A stretch of DNA of 64,000 nucleotides from Alloprevotella tannerae ATCC 51259 (lineage in GTDB: Bacteria; Bacteroidota; Bacteroidia; Bacteroidales; Bacteroidaceae): positions 339,291 through 403,290 of the forward strand of contig NZ_GG700643.1 in assembly GCF_000159995.1 (NCBI RefSeq), given 5' to 3'. Below, piece after piece: positions 52,736 to 62,075 of this stretch. A model generated the notes under the pieces. It worked only from the letters and a program-made list of their open reading frames with translations. It did not search any database and was not told the DNA's origin. The position numbers and the translations under genes were made by a program. The first letter of the stretch is position 1. Each line of letters starts with the position of its first letter.

Positions 52736-52784
52736 ACTTATTATATATGAATAGCGAGGCGATTCGCCTTGTACATCCACACTG

Positions 52785-52816
52785 CAAAGATACAAAGTAT
52801 AAGCAGAAAAAGCCAA
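52785..52816 (-). promoter_or_regulatory. Promoter of the thiE-like / prs pair
   Basis: On the minus strand TTGG (52816-52813), 20 nt, TATCTTTG (52792-52785). The start codon is about 50 nt downstream. No THI-box riboswitch is present in that leader. Confidence 0.68.
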
Positions 52817-52894
52817 TTTGTGGGCCGCTCTTTTCGTGAAATTCTTATAGTATGTATGTTGATATTGAACGTGTACTTCTAAATGTATTTCTAC

Positions 52895-53998
52895 TTAATG
52901 TTTTGAGACCTCAACAATCGTTGTCGGAGGGAGCAATTCGTTGCGTTTCTTTATGGCCTTTACTACTTCTTGGGCTAAATGACGAAAGGCTTCGCTTATG
53001 ATTTCGCCTTTCTTGAGTGAAACAGGTTCTCCTTCGTCGCCGCTTTCGCTGATGCTTTGTACGATTGGGATTTGGCCTAACAAGGGTACATGCATCTCTG
53101 TAGCTAAATTAGCTACGCCCTCTTTACCAAACAAGTAGTAACGGTTCTCTGGGAGTTCTTTAGGCGTAAACCAAGCCATGTTCTCAACAAGTCCTAAGAT
53201 TGGGACATTAACTTTCTCGTTTTTATACATATCAATGCCTTTTCTAGCATCGGCTAGCGCTACTTGTTGTGGAGTTGAAACGATTACTGCGCCCGTAACG
53301 GAAAGTGTTTGCAGTAAAGTCAGATGAATATCTCCCGTTCCCGGCGGAGTGTCAAGAATAAAATAGTCAAGATCGCCCCAATCTGTATCGGCTATTAATT
53401 GTTTGAGTGAATTAGAGGCCATACCTCCTCGCCATAATGTGGCTGTGTTGGGGTTAACAAAGAATCCTATTGAAAGTACTTTGACGCCATATTTTTCTGC
53501 CGGAATAATCAGTTGCCGCCCATCTTTGTTTTCTGCGAAGATTTGGACTTGCTCTAAGTGGAGCATTTTAGGAATTGATGGGCCGAAGATATCGGCATCA
53601 AGCAATCCAACTTTGTAGCCTAATGCAGCAAGACTTACAGCAAGATTAACGGACACAGTACTTTTTCCTACTCCTCCTTTTCCGCTACTGACAGCAATGA
53701 TATTTTTTACGTCAGGTAGCAGCTTGCCTACTTCCGGACGTGCTTTTTGTAGTGTTTTGACGCTAATAGCAACATTGATATCCTTATCTACAAAAGTATG
53801 AATGGTTGATTCAGCCGCCTTCACCACTGATTTAATGAAAGGGTCGGTAGGCTTTTCAAAGAGTAGCGAAAAACTTACGTTCATACCATCAATGCGCATA
53901 TCATCTTCAAGCATTTCTGCTTCGATCAAGTTCTTTCCCGTTCCGGGATAACGCACTTGCTTAAGTGCATCTATAATGAGTTGAGGGTAGATAGTCAT
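52895..53998 (-). CDS. mrp: Mrp/NBP35-family iron-sulfur carrier ATPase
   Basis: A 367-residue P-loop ATPase implicated in Fe-S cluster transfer. An N-terminal MIP18/DUF59 domain (residues 1-85) is followed by the deviant Walker A IIAVSSGKGGVGKSTVSVNL, LLDADIFGPSIPKML and YFILDTPPGTGDIHLTLLQT. At the position where classical Mrp/ApbC carry CPxC after NMAWF, this protein reads TPKELPENRYYLFG with no cysteine. Cluster binding through that motif is therefore not possible here. It is 22 nt downstream of trmB on the same strand. Confidence 0.93.
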   Translation of the reverse strand: MTIYPQLIIDALKQVRYPGTGKNLIEAEMLEDDMRIDGMNVSFSLLFEKPTDPFIKSVVKAAESTIHTFVDKDINVAISVKTLQKARPEVGKLLPDVKNIIAVSSGKGGVGKSTVSVNLAVSLAALGYKVGLLDADIFGPSIPKMLHLEQVQIFAENKDGRQLIIPAEKYGVKVLSIGFFVNPNTATLWRGGMASNSLKQLIADTDWGDLDYFILDTPPGTGDIHLTLLQTLSVTGAVIVSTPQQVALADARKGIDMYKNEKVNVPILGLVENMAWFTPKELPENRYYLFGKEGVANLATEMHVPLLGQIPIVQSISESGDEGEPVSLKKGEIISEAFRHLAQEVVKAIKKRNELLPPTTIVEVSKH

Positions 53999-54020
53999 AG
54001 TTGATTAAATATTATGTTTG

Positions 54021-54830
54021 TTATTTTGATGTTTCTAAAGAAGAGCGCTTTGTACGCTTGAAACTCCGATAATCGTCTAAAGGAATTTCTATTTCAGTTT
54101 CTATTAATGTTCCTGCTTTAGGCAGTTTGAAGCTTAAATACTTTATGTTGATGCCTCTCGCTATCCACTGTTGTTCGTAATAGGTTTTTATGGATAATAT
54201 CTTGTCGTCCTTCTTCAAGCAATCGCTATGATAAAGGTCGTTAGTATCTGCTTCGATTGGTAAATGGTTCTCTTCAAGCAGTGTTTTTGTATACGTATAG
54301 AGGAAATTGCTATCCGTTTTTACGTGAATTAGTCCGTTGTCGAGGAGCATCCTACGATAGCGGTTCAGAAAGAATGTGGATGTCAAGCGCTTAGTCTTGC
54401 TTTTCATTTGCGGGTCACTGAATGTAAGCCAAATTTCTGCTGCTTCGTCAGAAGCGAAGAAGCTATCTATTACTTCTATGTTTGTACGCAGAAAGGCAAC
54501 ATTTGTAAGCTCGCTTTCTAATGCTTCTTTAGCACCTGTCCACATTCGTGATCCTTTGATGTCAACGCCAATAAAATTTTTGTTTGGAAAAGCTTTGGCA
54601 AGGCCAATCGTATATTCCCCACGCCCACAGCCCAATTCTAGTACAATGGGATTGTTGTTTTTGAAATAATGTTGATGCCATTCTCCGGCTTTAAGTTGTT
54701 GAGTGGCATTTTTTAGTAGCGGGTATGTGTCGGCTGTTTGTTCCTGCGCCCTAACCTGACTAGCTGTCATTTGGAAAACGTTGGCAAACGTTTCCATATC
54801 TGCAAATTTTGAGAGTTTATTCTTCCCCAT
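54021..54830 (-). CDS. trmB: tRNA (guanine-N7-)-methyltransferase
   Basis: Forms m7G46 in tRNA variable loops. The ATG at 54830 gives a 269-residue protein starting [15 protein letters not shown]; the longer frame reads back through xseB and is not credible. Motif I is [19 protein letters not shown], then [18 protein letters not shown], and the catalytic segment is [20 protein letters not shown] (DPQ with Lys/Arg-rich tail). Its start overlaps the xseB stop by 14 nt, and mrp follows. Confidence 0.95.
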   Translation of the reverse strand: MGKNKLSKFADMETFANVFQMTASQVRAQEQTADTYPLLKNATQQLKAGEWHQHYFKNNNPIVLELGCGRGEYTIGLAKAFPNKNFIGVDIKGSRMWTGAKEALESELTNVAFLRTNIEVIDSFFASDEAAEIWLTFSDPQMKSKTKRLTSTFFLNRYRRMLLDNGLIHVKTDSNFLYTYTKTLLEENHLPIEADTNDLYHSDCLKKDDKILSIKTYYEQQWIARGINIKYLSFKLPKAGTLIETEIEIPLDDYRSFKRTKRSSLETSK

Positions 54831-55017
54831 CTTGTAGTATGATTTGAACGTCCTTTTCTGTTTGTTGCAAACGTTTCTTGCAGTATTTAAGTAAATCTTG
54901 CGCTTCTTTGAGGTGTGCGCTAAGCTGATCAAGTTCTAACTTGCCGTTATCAAGTGCGTCGACAATTGTTTGCAGACGGTCGATGGCTTGCTCGTAGCTC
55001 AGTGTGATCTTCTTCAT
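54817..55017 (-). CDS. xseB: Exodeoxyribonuclease VII small subunit
   Basis: A 66-residue helical partner of Xse[41 protein letters not shown] and [13 protein letters not shown] match the family; length is normal. The start overlaps the xseA stop by 4 nt (ATGA) and the end overlaps trmB, a tightly coupled set. Confidence 0.95.
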   Translation of the reverse strand: MKKITLSYEQAIDRLQTIVDALDNGKLELDQLSAHLKEAQDLLKYCKKRLQQTEKDVQIILQDGEE

Positions 55018-56315
55018 TTCTTTTTTACTTTTACAATGCTCGTGAAGCTTCCGCTGTTCAGTTGCGTTTCTACGATGTCACCCTCTTGTAGCTTTGAGGC
55101 GCGTTTTACAATGACACCATTTTTCCTTGTGATACTGAAGCCCAATTTTAAGATCCTATCGGGGCGCGCATACTCAATTTGCTTCTCATATAAAAGCATC
55201 CGGTCTTTTTCTCTTCTTAAAAAGTCTTGTGTCGCGCTTGCTAAGCGTTCTTTTATTGTGGACAAGTGTGCACTGTGGGCTTCCTGCTGCTTGTTGATCA
55301 GAATATGCAAACGGCTTTGTAGGCTATATAAACGATGATGTTCTCGTGTGGAAAAGCCAGTTGTGAAGGCCAATACCTTTTGGCTTAAACGAGTCAACTC
55401 TTCCTTCTTCCAACTTAAAGCTTGTGTTGCATAGCGTTTGAGTGCCGTGGAGAAATCCGCTAAAAGCGCCAATTCTTGTTGCTGCAAATCAATCAAGTAA
55501 GCAGCTACGGCTGTCGGCGTTTTGAAATGCTTAAAAGCAATCAAGTCAAGAATTGTCTCGTCTCTTTCGTGCCCAATACCTACTAAGATCGGTAAGGGAA
55601 ATTGGGCCACATTTGCAGCCAGATCGTAAGTTTCGAAGCCGCCGAGGTCGCTTGTTGCTCCACCTCCTCGTATGATGATTACAGCATCCCATTGATCTTG
55701 TTCTGCAGCAATCCTTTCTAAGGCTGCAATGATGCTACTTTCGACTTTCTCGCCTTGCATAAAGGCCGGAAACAGCTGCGTCTTGAATGGGTAACCGCTT
55801 TGTTCCAACTGGTGAATGAAATCCCCATATCCTGCTGCTGTTTGTGCAGAGATTATTGCAAATCGCATCGCGGGGCGTGGCAAAGATAATTCGCGATTCA
55901 AATCTGCAACTCCGTCAGCTTGTAAACGAGCCAAGATTTCATTTCTTCGTCGCACGACATCACCAATTGTATAAGATGGCTCAATGTCTGTAATGTTGAG
56001 TGAGTAGCCATAGAGTTCATGAAATTCAATCTCTACAGCAATCAACACAGACAAGCCTGCTTGTAATGCTCTTCCGGTTACTTTGTAGAAGTGGGCTTGT
56101 AGGAGTTGATTTCGATTACTCCAGATGTGTGCATTAGCCTTTGCCGTTAACCTTGCTCCATTTTGATCGCGTTCAATGAGCTCTAAATAACAATGTCCAT
56201 TGGCTGCCGTGCGACATTCGTTGATTTCGGCCACAATCCAATAAGACGATTCCAGTGTTAGTGCAATAGTCTCTTTGATTAAGCCGTTTAACTCGGACAG
56301 CAGCAGGTGCTCCAT
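55014..56315 (-). CDS. xseA: Exodeoxyribonuclease VII large subunit
   Basis: The catalytic subunit of the single-strand exonuclease in DNA repair. The 433-residue protein has an N-terminal OB-fold (LSELNGLIKETIALTLESSY ... GHCYLELIERD), then the catalytic domain with FAIISAQTAAGYGDFIHQLE, AVIIIRGGGATSDLGGFETY and LVGIGHERDETILDLIA, and a coiled-coil region before the C-terminal strand. An ATG one codon upstream (56318) is equally possible. It is followed by xseB with a 4-nt overlap; the S8 protease gene lies upstream. Confidence 0.95.
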   Translation of the reverse strand: MEHLLLSELNGLIKETIALTLESSYWIVAEINECRTAANGHCYLELIERDQNGARLTAKANAHIWSNRNQLLQAHFYKVTGRALQAGLSVLIAVEIEFHELYGYSLNITDIEPSYTIGDVVRRRNEILARLQADGVADLNRELSLPRPAMRFAIISAQTAAGYGDFIHQLEQSGYPFKTQLFPAFMQGEKVESSIIAALERIAAEQDQWDAVIIIRGGGATSDLGGFETYDLAANVAQFPLPILVGIGHERDETILDLIAFKHFKTPTAVAAYLIDLQQQELALLADFSTALKRYATQALSWKKEELTRLSQKVLAFTTGFSTREHHRLYSLQSRLHILINKQQEAHSAHLSTIKERLASATQDFLRREKDRMLLYEKQIEYARPDRILKLGFSITRKNGVIVKRASKLQEGDIVETQLNSGSFTSIVKVKKK

Positions 56316-56355
56316 CATTTTTGCAATGCAATATGCAAGAGGGCTTCTTGTCTAT

Positions 56356-57759
56356 TTATTGCCCTAAGATTTGATGAGCTTTCCATAAGTCTGGTATGCC
56401 ATAACCAAACACCTCGTTAGGCGTTGCATAGTTGTTTCCGGCACGTTGCACGGCCTTTATAATCTCTATTGGCGTCTTGTCGCGATGCGCCTGCCACAAA
56501 CAAGTAACGGCACCGCATAAGATCGGCGTAGAAAAAGACGTACCATTTGCTTTGCCTATCAGTCCGTTCGGCTGATAAACCGTTGATGCCTGTCCCATAG
56601 CCATTACATCCGGCTTAATACGTCTGTCTGCCGTATAACCAAGAGAAGAGAATAACGTGTTAACGCTATCTGCCCTTACGGCACCTACGGTCAATATATC
56701 TTTAGCATCGCCTGGGAAGCCAATTTTCTTCCAAGTATTGTCACCTTCATTGCCTGCACTATTGAGGAATAACATTCCTCGGCTCGCCGCAACTGATGCC
56801 GCAATACTATTGATTGAAGTCTTGCCATCCAAGTCTGCATAAGTCGGATTCATTTCCGGATAATCGAATCGATAATAGCCTAAAGATGCGGTAACAACGT
56901 CGCATCCCAAACTGTCTGCATATTCTAAAGCAGAGCAGAAGTTGTCTTCTTCAACCAATTGCTCTGTGTCTGAATCCTCACTTTGTAGTAAATAGAATGA
57001 AGCCTCAGGGCAAGTGCCTACAAAAGAATAAGGCGTATGGGCAGCGATGCAGGAAAGCACCATCATGCCGTGCGACTCTTCTTCAAAAACGCTGCGTTTA
57101 GAATCTACAAAGTTTTTAGTTCCTAATACCTTAACTCCTTTTAATCCCTTTATTGTGTCAGCATTCAAGAATCCACCATCAATGACGGCAATAGTCATAC
57201 CTTGACCGCGATAGCCGGCCTCGTGAAGCCGTTGCGCATTGAGCATTTCTGCCTGTGCTTGACCTTGTCCGTAGAAAGACGATAAGGTATCTTGGCGATA
57301 CGTTAGTCCTTTAAACCGCTCCTTAGGATTAGTTTTTTTAGGCTCATTGGTGCCGATCCAAACTTTTCTAATGCTTTTGACGAAAGGTAAAGCTTTTAAG
57401 GCAACCACTTTCATCGTGTCGTCAGTCTCAACAACCAGTGAATTAGTCCATTTACTCTGATTGTATATTTTCAAACCTTCTTGTTTGATCTTTTTCAGAT
57501 AAGAAGGGGGAAGAGGCAAATCGATTTCATCAACAGCAATTCCATAGCGGTTACGCCTTTCTAAGGCCTTGGCAGAAAGAAAGGCTTGAGGCTTTTTAAT
57601 TGAAAAGCTATTGTTGTCCTTGTCGGTCAGGCAAACGCGATAGCGATATAAGGCCGTTGGTACAGACTGCTTGTTGTTCTTCTTTTTAGATTGTGCGCCG
57701 ACATTTGTAGTAGCAGAAAAAAATGCGGTTAATAGAAGAGTAGGGATAAATAGCTTCAT
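56356..57759 (-). CDS. Secreted S8 (subtilisin-like) serine protease
   Basis: A 467-residue exported protease (ATG at 57759, signal peptide MKLFIPTLLLTAFFSATTNV ending near AQS). The prodomain-like region (about 25-150) precedes the catalytic triad: TIAVIDGGFLN (Asp), ESHGMMVLSCIAA (His), oxyanion LNSAGNEGD (Asn) and NGTSFSTPILCGA (Ser). The protein stops right after the domain (GIPDLWKAHQILG), with no type IX C-terminal sorting domain, so it is probably periplasmic or released by another route. A -7 box TAACTTTG (minus, 57784-57777) stands 18 nt upstream. Confidence 0.92.
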   Translation of the reverse strand: MKLFIPTLLLTAFFSATTNVGAQSKKKNNKQSVPTALYRYRVCLTDKDNNSFSIKKPQAFLSAKALERRNRYGIAVDEIDLPLPPSYLKKIKQEGLKIYNQSKWTNSLVVETDDTMKVVALKALPFVKSIRKVWIGTNEPKKTNPKERFKGLTYRQDTLSSFYGQGQAQAEMLNAQRLHEAGYRGQGMTIAVIDGGFLNADTIKGLKGVKVLGTKNFVDSKRSVFEEESHGMMVLSCIAAHTPYSFVGTCPEASFYLLQSEDSDTEQLVEEDNFCSALEYADSLGCDVVTASLGYYRFDYPEMNPTYADLDGKTSINSIAASVAASRGMLFLNSAGNEGDNTWKKIGFPGDAKDILTVGAVRADSVNTLFSSLGYTADRRIKPDVMAMGQASTVYQPNGLIGKANGTSFSTPILCGAVTCLWQAHRDKTPIEIIKAVQRAGNNYATPNEVFGYGIPDLWKAHQILGQ

Positions 57760-57776
57760 ATTTGAAATTTTGATAG

Positions 57777-57784
57777 CAAAGTTA
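57777..57784 (-). promoter_or_regulatory. -7 box of the S8 protease gene
   Basis: TAACTTTG read on the minus strand; no clear -33 partner at 20 nt. Confidence 0.4.
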
Positions 57785-58111
57785 GTCAAAATCGTGGTAT
57801 ATATACCTCTTTTATACACTATTTTTCAGAGAAGAGAGCTTACAGCTTGCTTGGCGCGATTTGTTATAGGCTTTTTCAGAGTCGAAATACTGATGTTTAA
57901 AACTTAAAATCAACTTGTAATAGTTTGTGGTAAACCATTGATATACATATGAAAATGTGGCGTGATTTTAATTTCGTGAAGGACGATTTGCAGAGAGTTA
58001 GGCAAGTTCGTACAATAATTCAGCAGTCCTTAGTTTCTGAATACTTCAACAAATTTCATTACAAGTTTAAAGTGCTTTTCCTGTACTAGAGCTTATTATA
58101 TTCTTCTACTA

Positions 58112-58194
58112 TCGTGACGGGAGGTTCATACCATCGTGAGAGGACGCTCGTTTTATCGTGAGAGGAAATTTCTACTTTCGTGATAGTACGAATG
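58112..58194. repeat. 22-bp periodic intergenic array, locus D
   Basis: Units begin TCGTGA at 58112, 58134 and 58156, and a partial unit (TCGTGATAGTACGA) at 58178. Phase 22 nt, same architecture as loci A-C. It lies in the roughly 990-nt gene-free region between the divergent S8 protease and malQ genes. Confidence 0.8.
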
Positions 58195-58272
58195 CAACTT
58201 TGAATTTTAATGTCTGACTATAAGATTAAGTTCATAAAAAAAGCGTCTGTGGACTTTCCTTTTCATTAGCCA

Positions 58273-58524
58273 CTAAGAGCAGATACAATCCAATGCCTTA
58301 CTATAAAAGCTTTTCTTAGGTTGTGTAAAGAACCAAATGGGGTAGGAGAGGCTAAGGAAAACCCGTGTGGCGAAGTTCGCATTCGAAATGAAAGACAACC
58401 GGAACAATAATACGTTGATTCCGAATATAAACAGAAGGTGTAAAACAGGTAGAGAACAGAACACAAAAAGAGCTGTACCGATGATGTGATGAAACTCCGA
58501 GCTAAAATAAGATTTGAGCGCCTC
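58273..58524 (-). other. Possible remnant of a membrane protein or repeated element
   Basis: This open stretch lies between in-frame stops and lacks a good start. On the minus strand it reads EALKSYFSSEFHHIIGTALF, then two hydrophobic stretches (FCSLPVLHLLFIFGINVLLF and FLSLSYPIWFF), and ends FYSKALDCICS. A competing frame over 58266-58565 is equally open, and a third starts MPLFSMACRYVSTGSDYKDL. I recall similar short frames recurring in Porphyromonas gingivalis genomes, which would make this a dispersed repeat rather than a gene. Too uncertain to call. Confidence 0.25.
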
Positions 58525-58753
58525 TTAGATCTTTGTAATCCGACCCCGTCGAAACGTATCGGCACGCCATCGAAAAAAGTGGCATTCTCGGTTTTCAGTT
58601 AATTATTGATGAGATTCCCAATCTAACCGGTACAGCCTTTATGTATTGCAAATATATACAGTTTCTTTGAAGAAGCCAAATTTTTACGTGTTTTTTTTAG
58701 AGAATGAGCGCATTATATGACTGTTTAACCTAATTTTGTGCATTCAATAAAAA

Positions 58754-61411
58754 ATGACGATGTCAAAACTGCGGTTTCAGATAGAATATCATACAAAATG
58801 GGGGGAGTGTTTACAAGTAGAACTGCAAACTTCTAACGGTGAAAGGGGGCATATTGCACTTACGACGAAAGACGGACTGCAATGGTGTGGTGACTTTATA
58901 CCGGCTCCTAACACGACTTTCATTCGCTATGTATACTGTGTATATGCTGGTGGGAAAATTATAAGAAAAGAGCTACGCACGCCTAGATTACTTCAATTTC
59001 ATACTGAAGATCGGACTAAAAAAAGTGCGGATACAGCTTGCGTAAACTTACAAAGAGACATATTGCTTTCTGATTGTTGGACGGACGAATCTATAGCTGC
59101 TGTATATAATTCGAAGGCTTTTCGACAATGTATATATCGAGAACCTGCCATAATTGAATCTGATCATAATTCCACCTCTCCTTATAAATTGCGCTTAGAG
59201 GCTTTGCCGGCACCGGAGGGTTTTCGCTGGGGCGTTTTGGGGAGTTCGGGGACCTTGGGGCAATGGCGGACTGATCAAACTCGAATATTCCGTCGCGTAG
59301 CTTCCTATACGTGGGAGGTTGATTTGGATAAAACGGATCTGGACGGAAAGACTGCCTATAAAATAGTGCTAGTCAATGAGAACAATACAAGCCAAATTCA
59401 TTGGGAAAAAGGAGAAGATCGGTATATTCCTAATACGCAAGGAGTTGATATTGCAACTATAGTATGGGTTAATGCGAGTGCTCCTCGATTCGATCTACCT
59501 CGGTGGCGTGGTGCCGGTATAGTGTTGCCAGTTTTTTCCCTACGTAGCCGGACGAGTTTTGGAGTTGGAGACTTTGGAGATTTGAGAAAGTTGATTGATT
59601 GGGCGCATCTCTGCGGTCTGAAAGCGGTACAAATTCTTCCAATAAACGATACTACGCGTACCGGAACTTGGGCTGACTCTTATCCTTACAACGCGATCTC
59701 TGTCTTTGCCTTGCATCCGATCTATATGGACTTGAATGAGTGGGGCGATTTGCCACTCTTTCAAAAATATAGAGAACAAGGAGAAGAATTAAACGCGTTG
59801 CCGCAGTTGGATTATGAACGGACTTATGCCCTTAAAACGACTTTCCTTCATGAGTTATTTGCTTTGAAAGGAAAGGAAATCTGTACTTCCGAAGCCTATT
59901 CAGACTTTGTACGTAAAAATAGAAGTTGGTTGGATCCTTATGTCTCATTTTGTCATAAACGAGATAAATATGGTACGGCTGATTTTAGGATGTGGCCACA
60001 GGTAAAAGCGGCGACAGAAATAGAATACGACTATTATACCTTCGTACAGTTTTTACTTTTCCGCCAATTGTCAGCCGTACATAAATATGCAACGGAAAAA
60101 GGCATTCTTCTAAAGGGAGATATTCCTATCGGCGTAAGTAGAGATAGTGCGACAGCTTGGCATGCGCCGCACTTGTTCCATTTTGAGGGCTCGGCCGGCG
60201 CACCTCCGGACGCCTTTGCTGTAGATGGGCAAAACTGGGGCTTTCCTACGTATAACTGGGATGCGATGGCGCAAGATAATTATGCGTGGTGGCGTGAAAG
60301 ATTGAAGTATATGGGGCAATTTTTTGATGCTTATCGCATCGATCATGTGTTGGGCTTCTTTAGAATTTGGGAAATTCCTGTCAGTCAAACCTATGGTACT
60401 TTAGGTTATTTTCGTCCGGCTTTGCCTCTTTCAATGGCAGAAATTGCAGCTTATGGGTTTAACTTACCTGTTTGTCAATATGTATCGCCGAGAATAACGG
60501 AGTTGGATATGGCCGAATTGCGTAAAATGGTGCGTTGGGAAGAACTTTCTTCTTTTGTAGACAAGGCAGGAGGATATTATGTTCTGAAGTCGCAAGTGAC
60601 TACTCAGAAGGAAGTATTGAAACTTGAATTACCAGAAGTACTAAAGAAGATTTTGTTGGACATTATCGCTGATGTGTTGTTTATTGAAGACCCGGAAAAG
60701 AAAGGTTTCTACCATCCTCGAATAGCAGCACAAAAGACGAGGGCTTTTGCACAATTGCCTACGGACCAGCAACAAGCCTTTAATCGTTTACATGATGACT
60801 TCTTTTATAACCGGCACAATCATTTTTGGGCGGAAAAAGCAGCGAAGAAACTTGCGGTAGTAACGCAATATGATGAAAATGAAACTATGTTGCCTTGTGC
60901 TGAGGACTTGGGAATGGTGCCCGCTGGCGTGAAAGAGGTTTTGAATGATTTGCATATTCTTTCATTGGAGATAGAAAGTATGCCTAAAACTTTTGGACAA
61001 CAATTTGCCGACTTGAAGTGTAATCCTTATTGCTCTGTTGCAACGATTGCTACGCACGACATGCCTCCCTTTAGACTTTGGTGGCAGCAAGATGCAGAAC
61101 GCAGACAGGATTATTGGACTAAGATACTGAAACGTGAGGGTAAAGCGCCTGAAAGCGCTGACTATGAAACCTGCGAGGCTGTTGTTCGTAATTTTTTAGC
61201 AGCTCCTTCTATGCTGTGTTTAATTGCTTTTCAGGACTTTTTAGGTATGTCGAATTTGCGAAATCCTATTCCGGAAGCTGAACAAATCAATGACCCGGCT
61301 AATTCGCACCATTATTGGCGCTATAGAATGCATCTTAATATTGAGGAACTCGTCTTGGCATCAGATTTTAATGAGAAATTGCGGGCGCTTATCAAGTGCG
61401 CCGGCCGTTAG
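58754..61411 (+). CDS. malQ: 4-alpha-glucanotransferase with N-terminal starch-binding modules
   Basis: Amylomaltase (GH77): disproportionates malto-oligosaccharides in glycogen and starch use. The 885-residue chain starts with two CBM20-type beta-sandwiches (about residues 5-105 and 135-245; second has GFRWGVLGSSGTLGQWRTDQ). The GH77 barrel fills the rest, with nucleophile Asp530 in FDAYRIDHVLGFFRI, acid/base Glu717 in LPCAEDLGMVP and Asp769 in ATHDMPPFRLWW. It has no signal peptide, so it is cytoplasmic, as in Bacteroides glycogen metabolism. A -7 box TAATTTTG is at 58731-58738. It ends at a terminator shared with the convergent TRIC gene. Confidence 0.96.
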   Translation: MTMSKLRFQIEYHTKWGECLQVELQTSNGERGHIALTTKDGLQWCGDFIPAPNTTFIRYVYCVYAGGKIIRKELRTPRLLQFHTEDRTKKSADTACVNLQRDILLSDCWTDESIAAVYNSKAFRQCIYREPAIIESDHNSTSPYKLRLEALPAPEGFRWGVLGSSGTLGQWRTDQTRIFRRVASYTWEVDLDKTDLDGKTAYKIVLVNENNTSQIHWEKGEDRYIPNTQGVDIATIVWVNASAPRFDLPRWRGAGIVLPVFSLRSRTSFGVGDFGDLRKLIDWAHLCGLKAVQILPINDTTRTGTWADSYPYNAISVFALHPIYMDLNEWGDLPLFQKYREQGEELNALPQLDYERTYALKTTFLHELFALKGKEICTSEAYSDFVRKNRSWLDPYVSFCHKRDKYGTADFRMWPQVKAATEIEYDYYTFVQFLLFRQLSAVHKYATEKGILLKGDIPIGVSRDSATAWHAPHLFHFEGSAGAPPDAFAVDGQNWGFPTYNWDAMAQDNYAWWRERLKYMGQFFDAYRIDHVLGFFRIWEIPVSQTYGTLGYFRPALPLSMAEIAAYGFNLPVCQYVSPRITELDMAELRKMVRWEELSSFVDKAGGYYVLKSQVTTQKEVLKLELPEVLKKILLDIIADVLFIEDPEKKGFYHPRIAAQKTRAFAQLPTDQQQAFNRLHDDFFYNRHNHFWAEKAAKKLAVVTQYDENETMLPCAEDLGMVPAGVKEVLNDLHILSLEIESMPKTFGQQFADLKCNPYCSVATIATHDMPPFRLWWQQDAERRQDYWTKILKREGKAPESADYETCEAVVRNFLAAPSMLCLIAFQDFLGMSNLRNPIPEAEQINDPANSHHYWRYRMHLNIEELVLASDFNEKLRALIKCAGR

Positions 61412-61427
61412 TCTTCAAGAATAAATA

Positions 61428-61474
61428 GAGAAGATCAAGCATCGTTTGGCTTATGCTTGATCTTCTCCTTTTAA
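61428..61474. terminator. Intrinsic terminator of malQ, overlapping the TRIC gene end
   Basis: GAGAAGATCAAGCA (61428-61441) pairs perfectly over 14 bp with its complement at 61454-61467, loop 12 nt, then CTTTT. The right arm is also the last codons of the minus-strand TRIC gene. Confidence 0.88.
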
Positions 61475-62074
61475 AATAGGAAGACGTAGACGTAAACGAA
61501 TAGATAGTACACGAATCAAAACTACTGTAACGCCACATAGTGGGTAAGAGATTTCTTCTGAAAGGCCCATGAATGTGCCCAACCAATAAATAATACCTCC
61601 TCCTATGCAGGCCATAGCATAAACTTCTTTCCGAAAAATTAATGGTTCCTCGTTAATAAAGACATCTCTAAATACACCGCCGCCGGCACCGGTTATCGTA
61701 CCTAAAACAATAGCTGTCCAAATTGGGAAACCGGCTTGTAGGGTCTTTTGAATGCCGGTAACAGTAAAAAGAGCCAAACCTATGGTATCAAATAAAAACC
61801 AGGTGTTGTTTTGTCTTACGAGTAATTTGCGAAAAAGTATGACCCAAACTAAAGCTATCGCAGAGCAAATTAGATAGGAATAGCTTTCCATCCAAAAAGG
61901 CGTGCGACTTAGCATTAAATCACGTAATGTCCCACCACCAATAGCTGTTGTCAGTCCGACAACATAAGCCCCAAACAAATCAAATCGTTTGGCGGAAGCT
62001 AAACGGATACCTGAAATAGCAAATGCTATCGTGCCAATAAAGTCACAAATTTGAACGATAGTAATATCAAACAT
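61451..62074 (-). CDS. TRIC-type cation channel family protein (UPF0126)
   Basis: A 207-residue inner membrane protein with seven predicted helices. Two tandem UPF0126 repeats carry the family motifs TTAIGGGTLRDLMLSR and GTITGAGGGVFRDVFINEE (glycine-rich kinks and Arg-Asp in the pore). Bacterial and archaeal homologues form trimeric cation channels; the ion and function in Bacteroidales are unproven. It lies 1 nt from the end of the D-2-hydroxyacid dehydrogenase gene. Its last codons form half of the malQ terminator stem. Confidence 0.9.
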   Translation of the reverse strand: MFDITIVQICDFIGTIAFAISGIRLASAKRFDLFGAYVVGLTTAIGGGTLRDLMLSRTPFWMESYSYLICSAIALVWVILFRKLLVRQNNTWFLFDTIGLALFTVTGIQKTLQAGFPIWTAIVLGTITGAGGGVFRDVFINEEPLIFRKEVYAMACIGGGIIYWLGTFMGLSEEISYPLCGVTVVLIRVLSIRLRLRLPILKGEDQA

Positions 62075-62075
62075 A

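Noticed and set aside
52736-52784. Thiamine (TPP) riboswitch upstream of the thiE-like gene
   Set aside because: The leader is about 50 nt and lacks the conserved THI-box segments.
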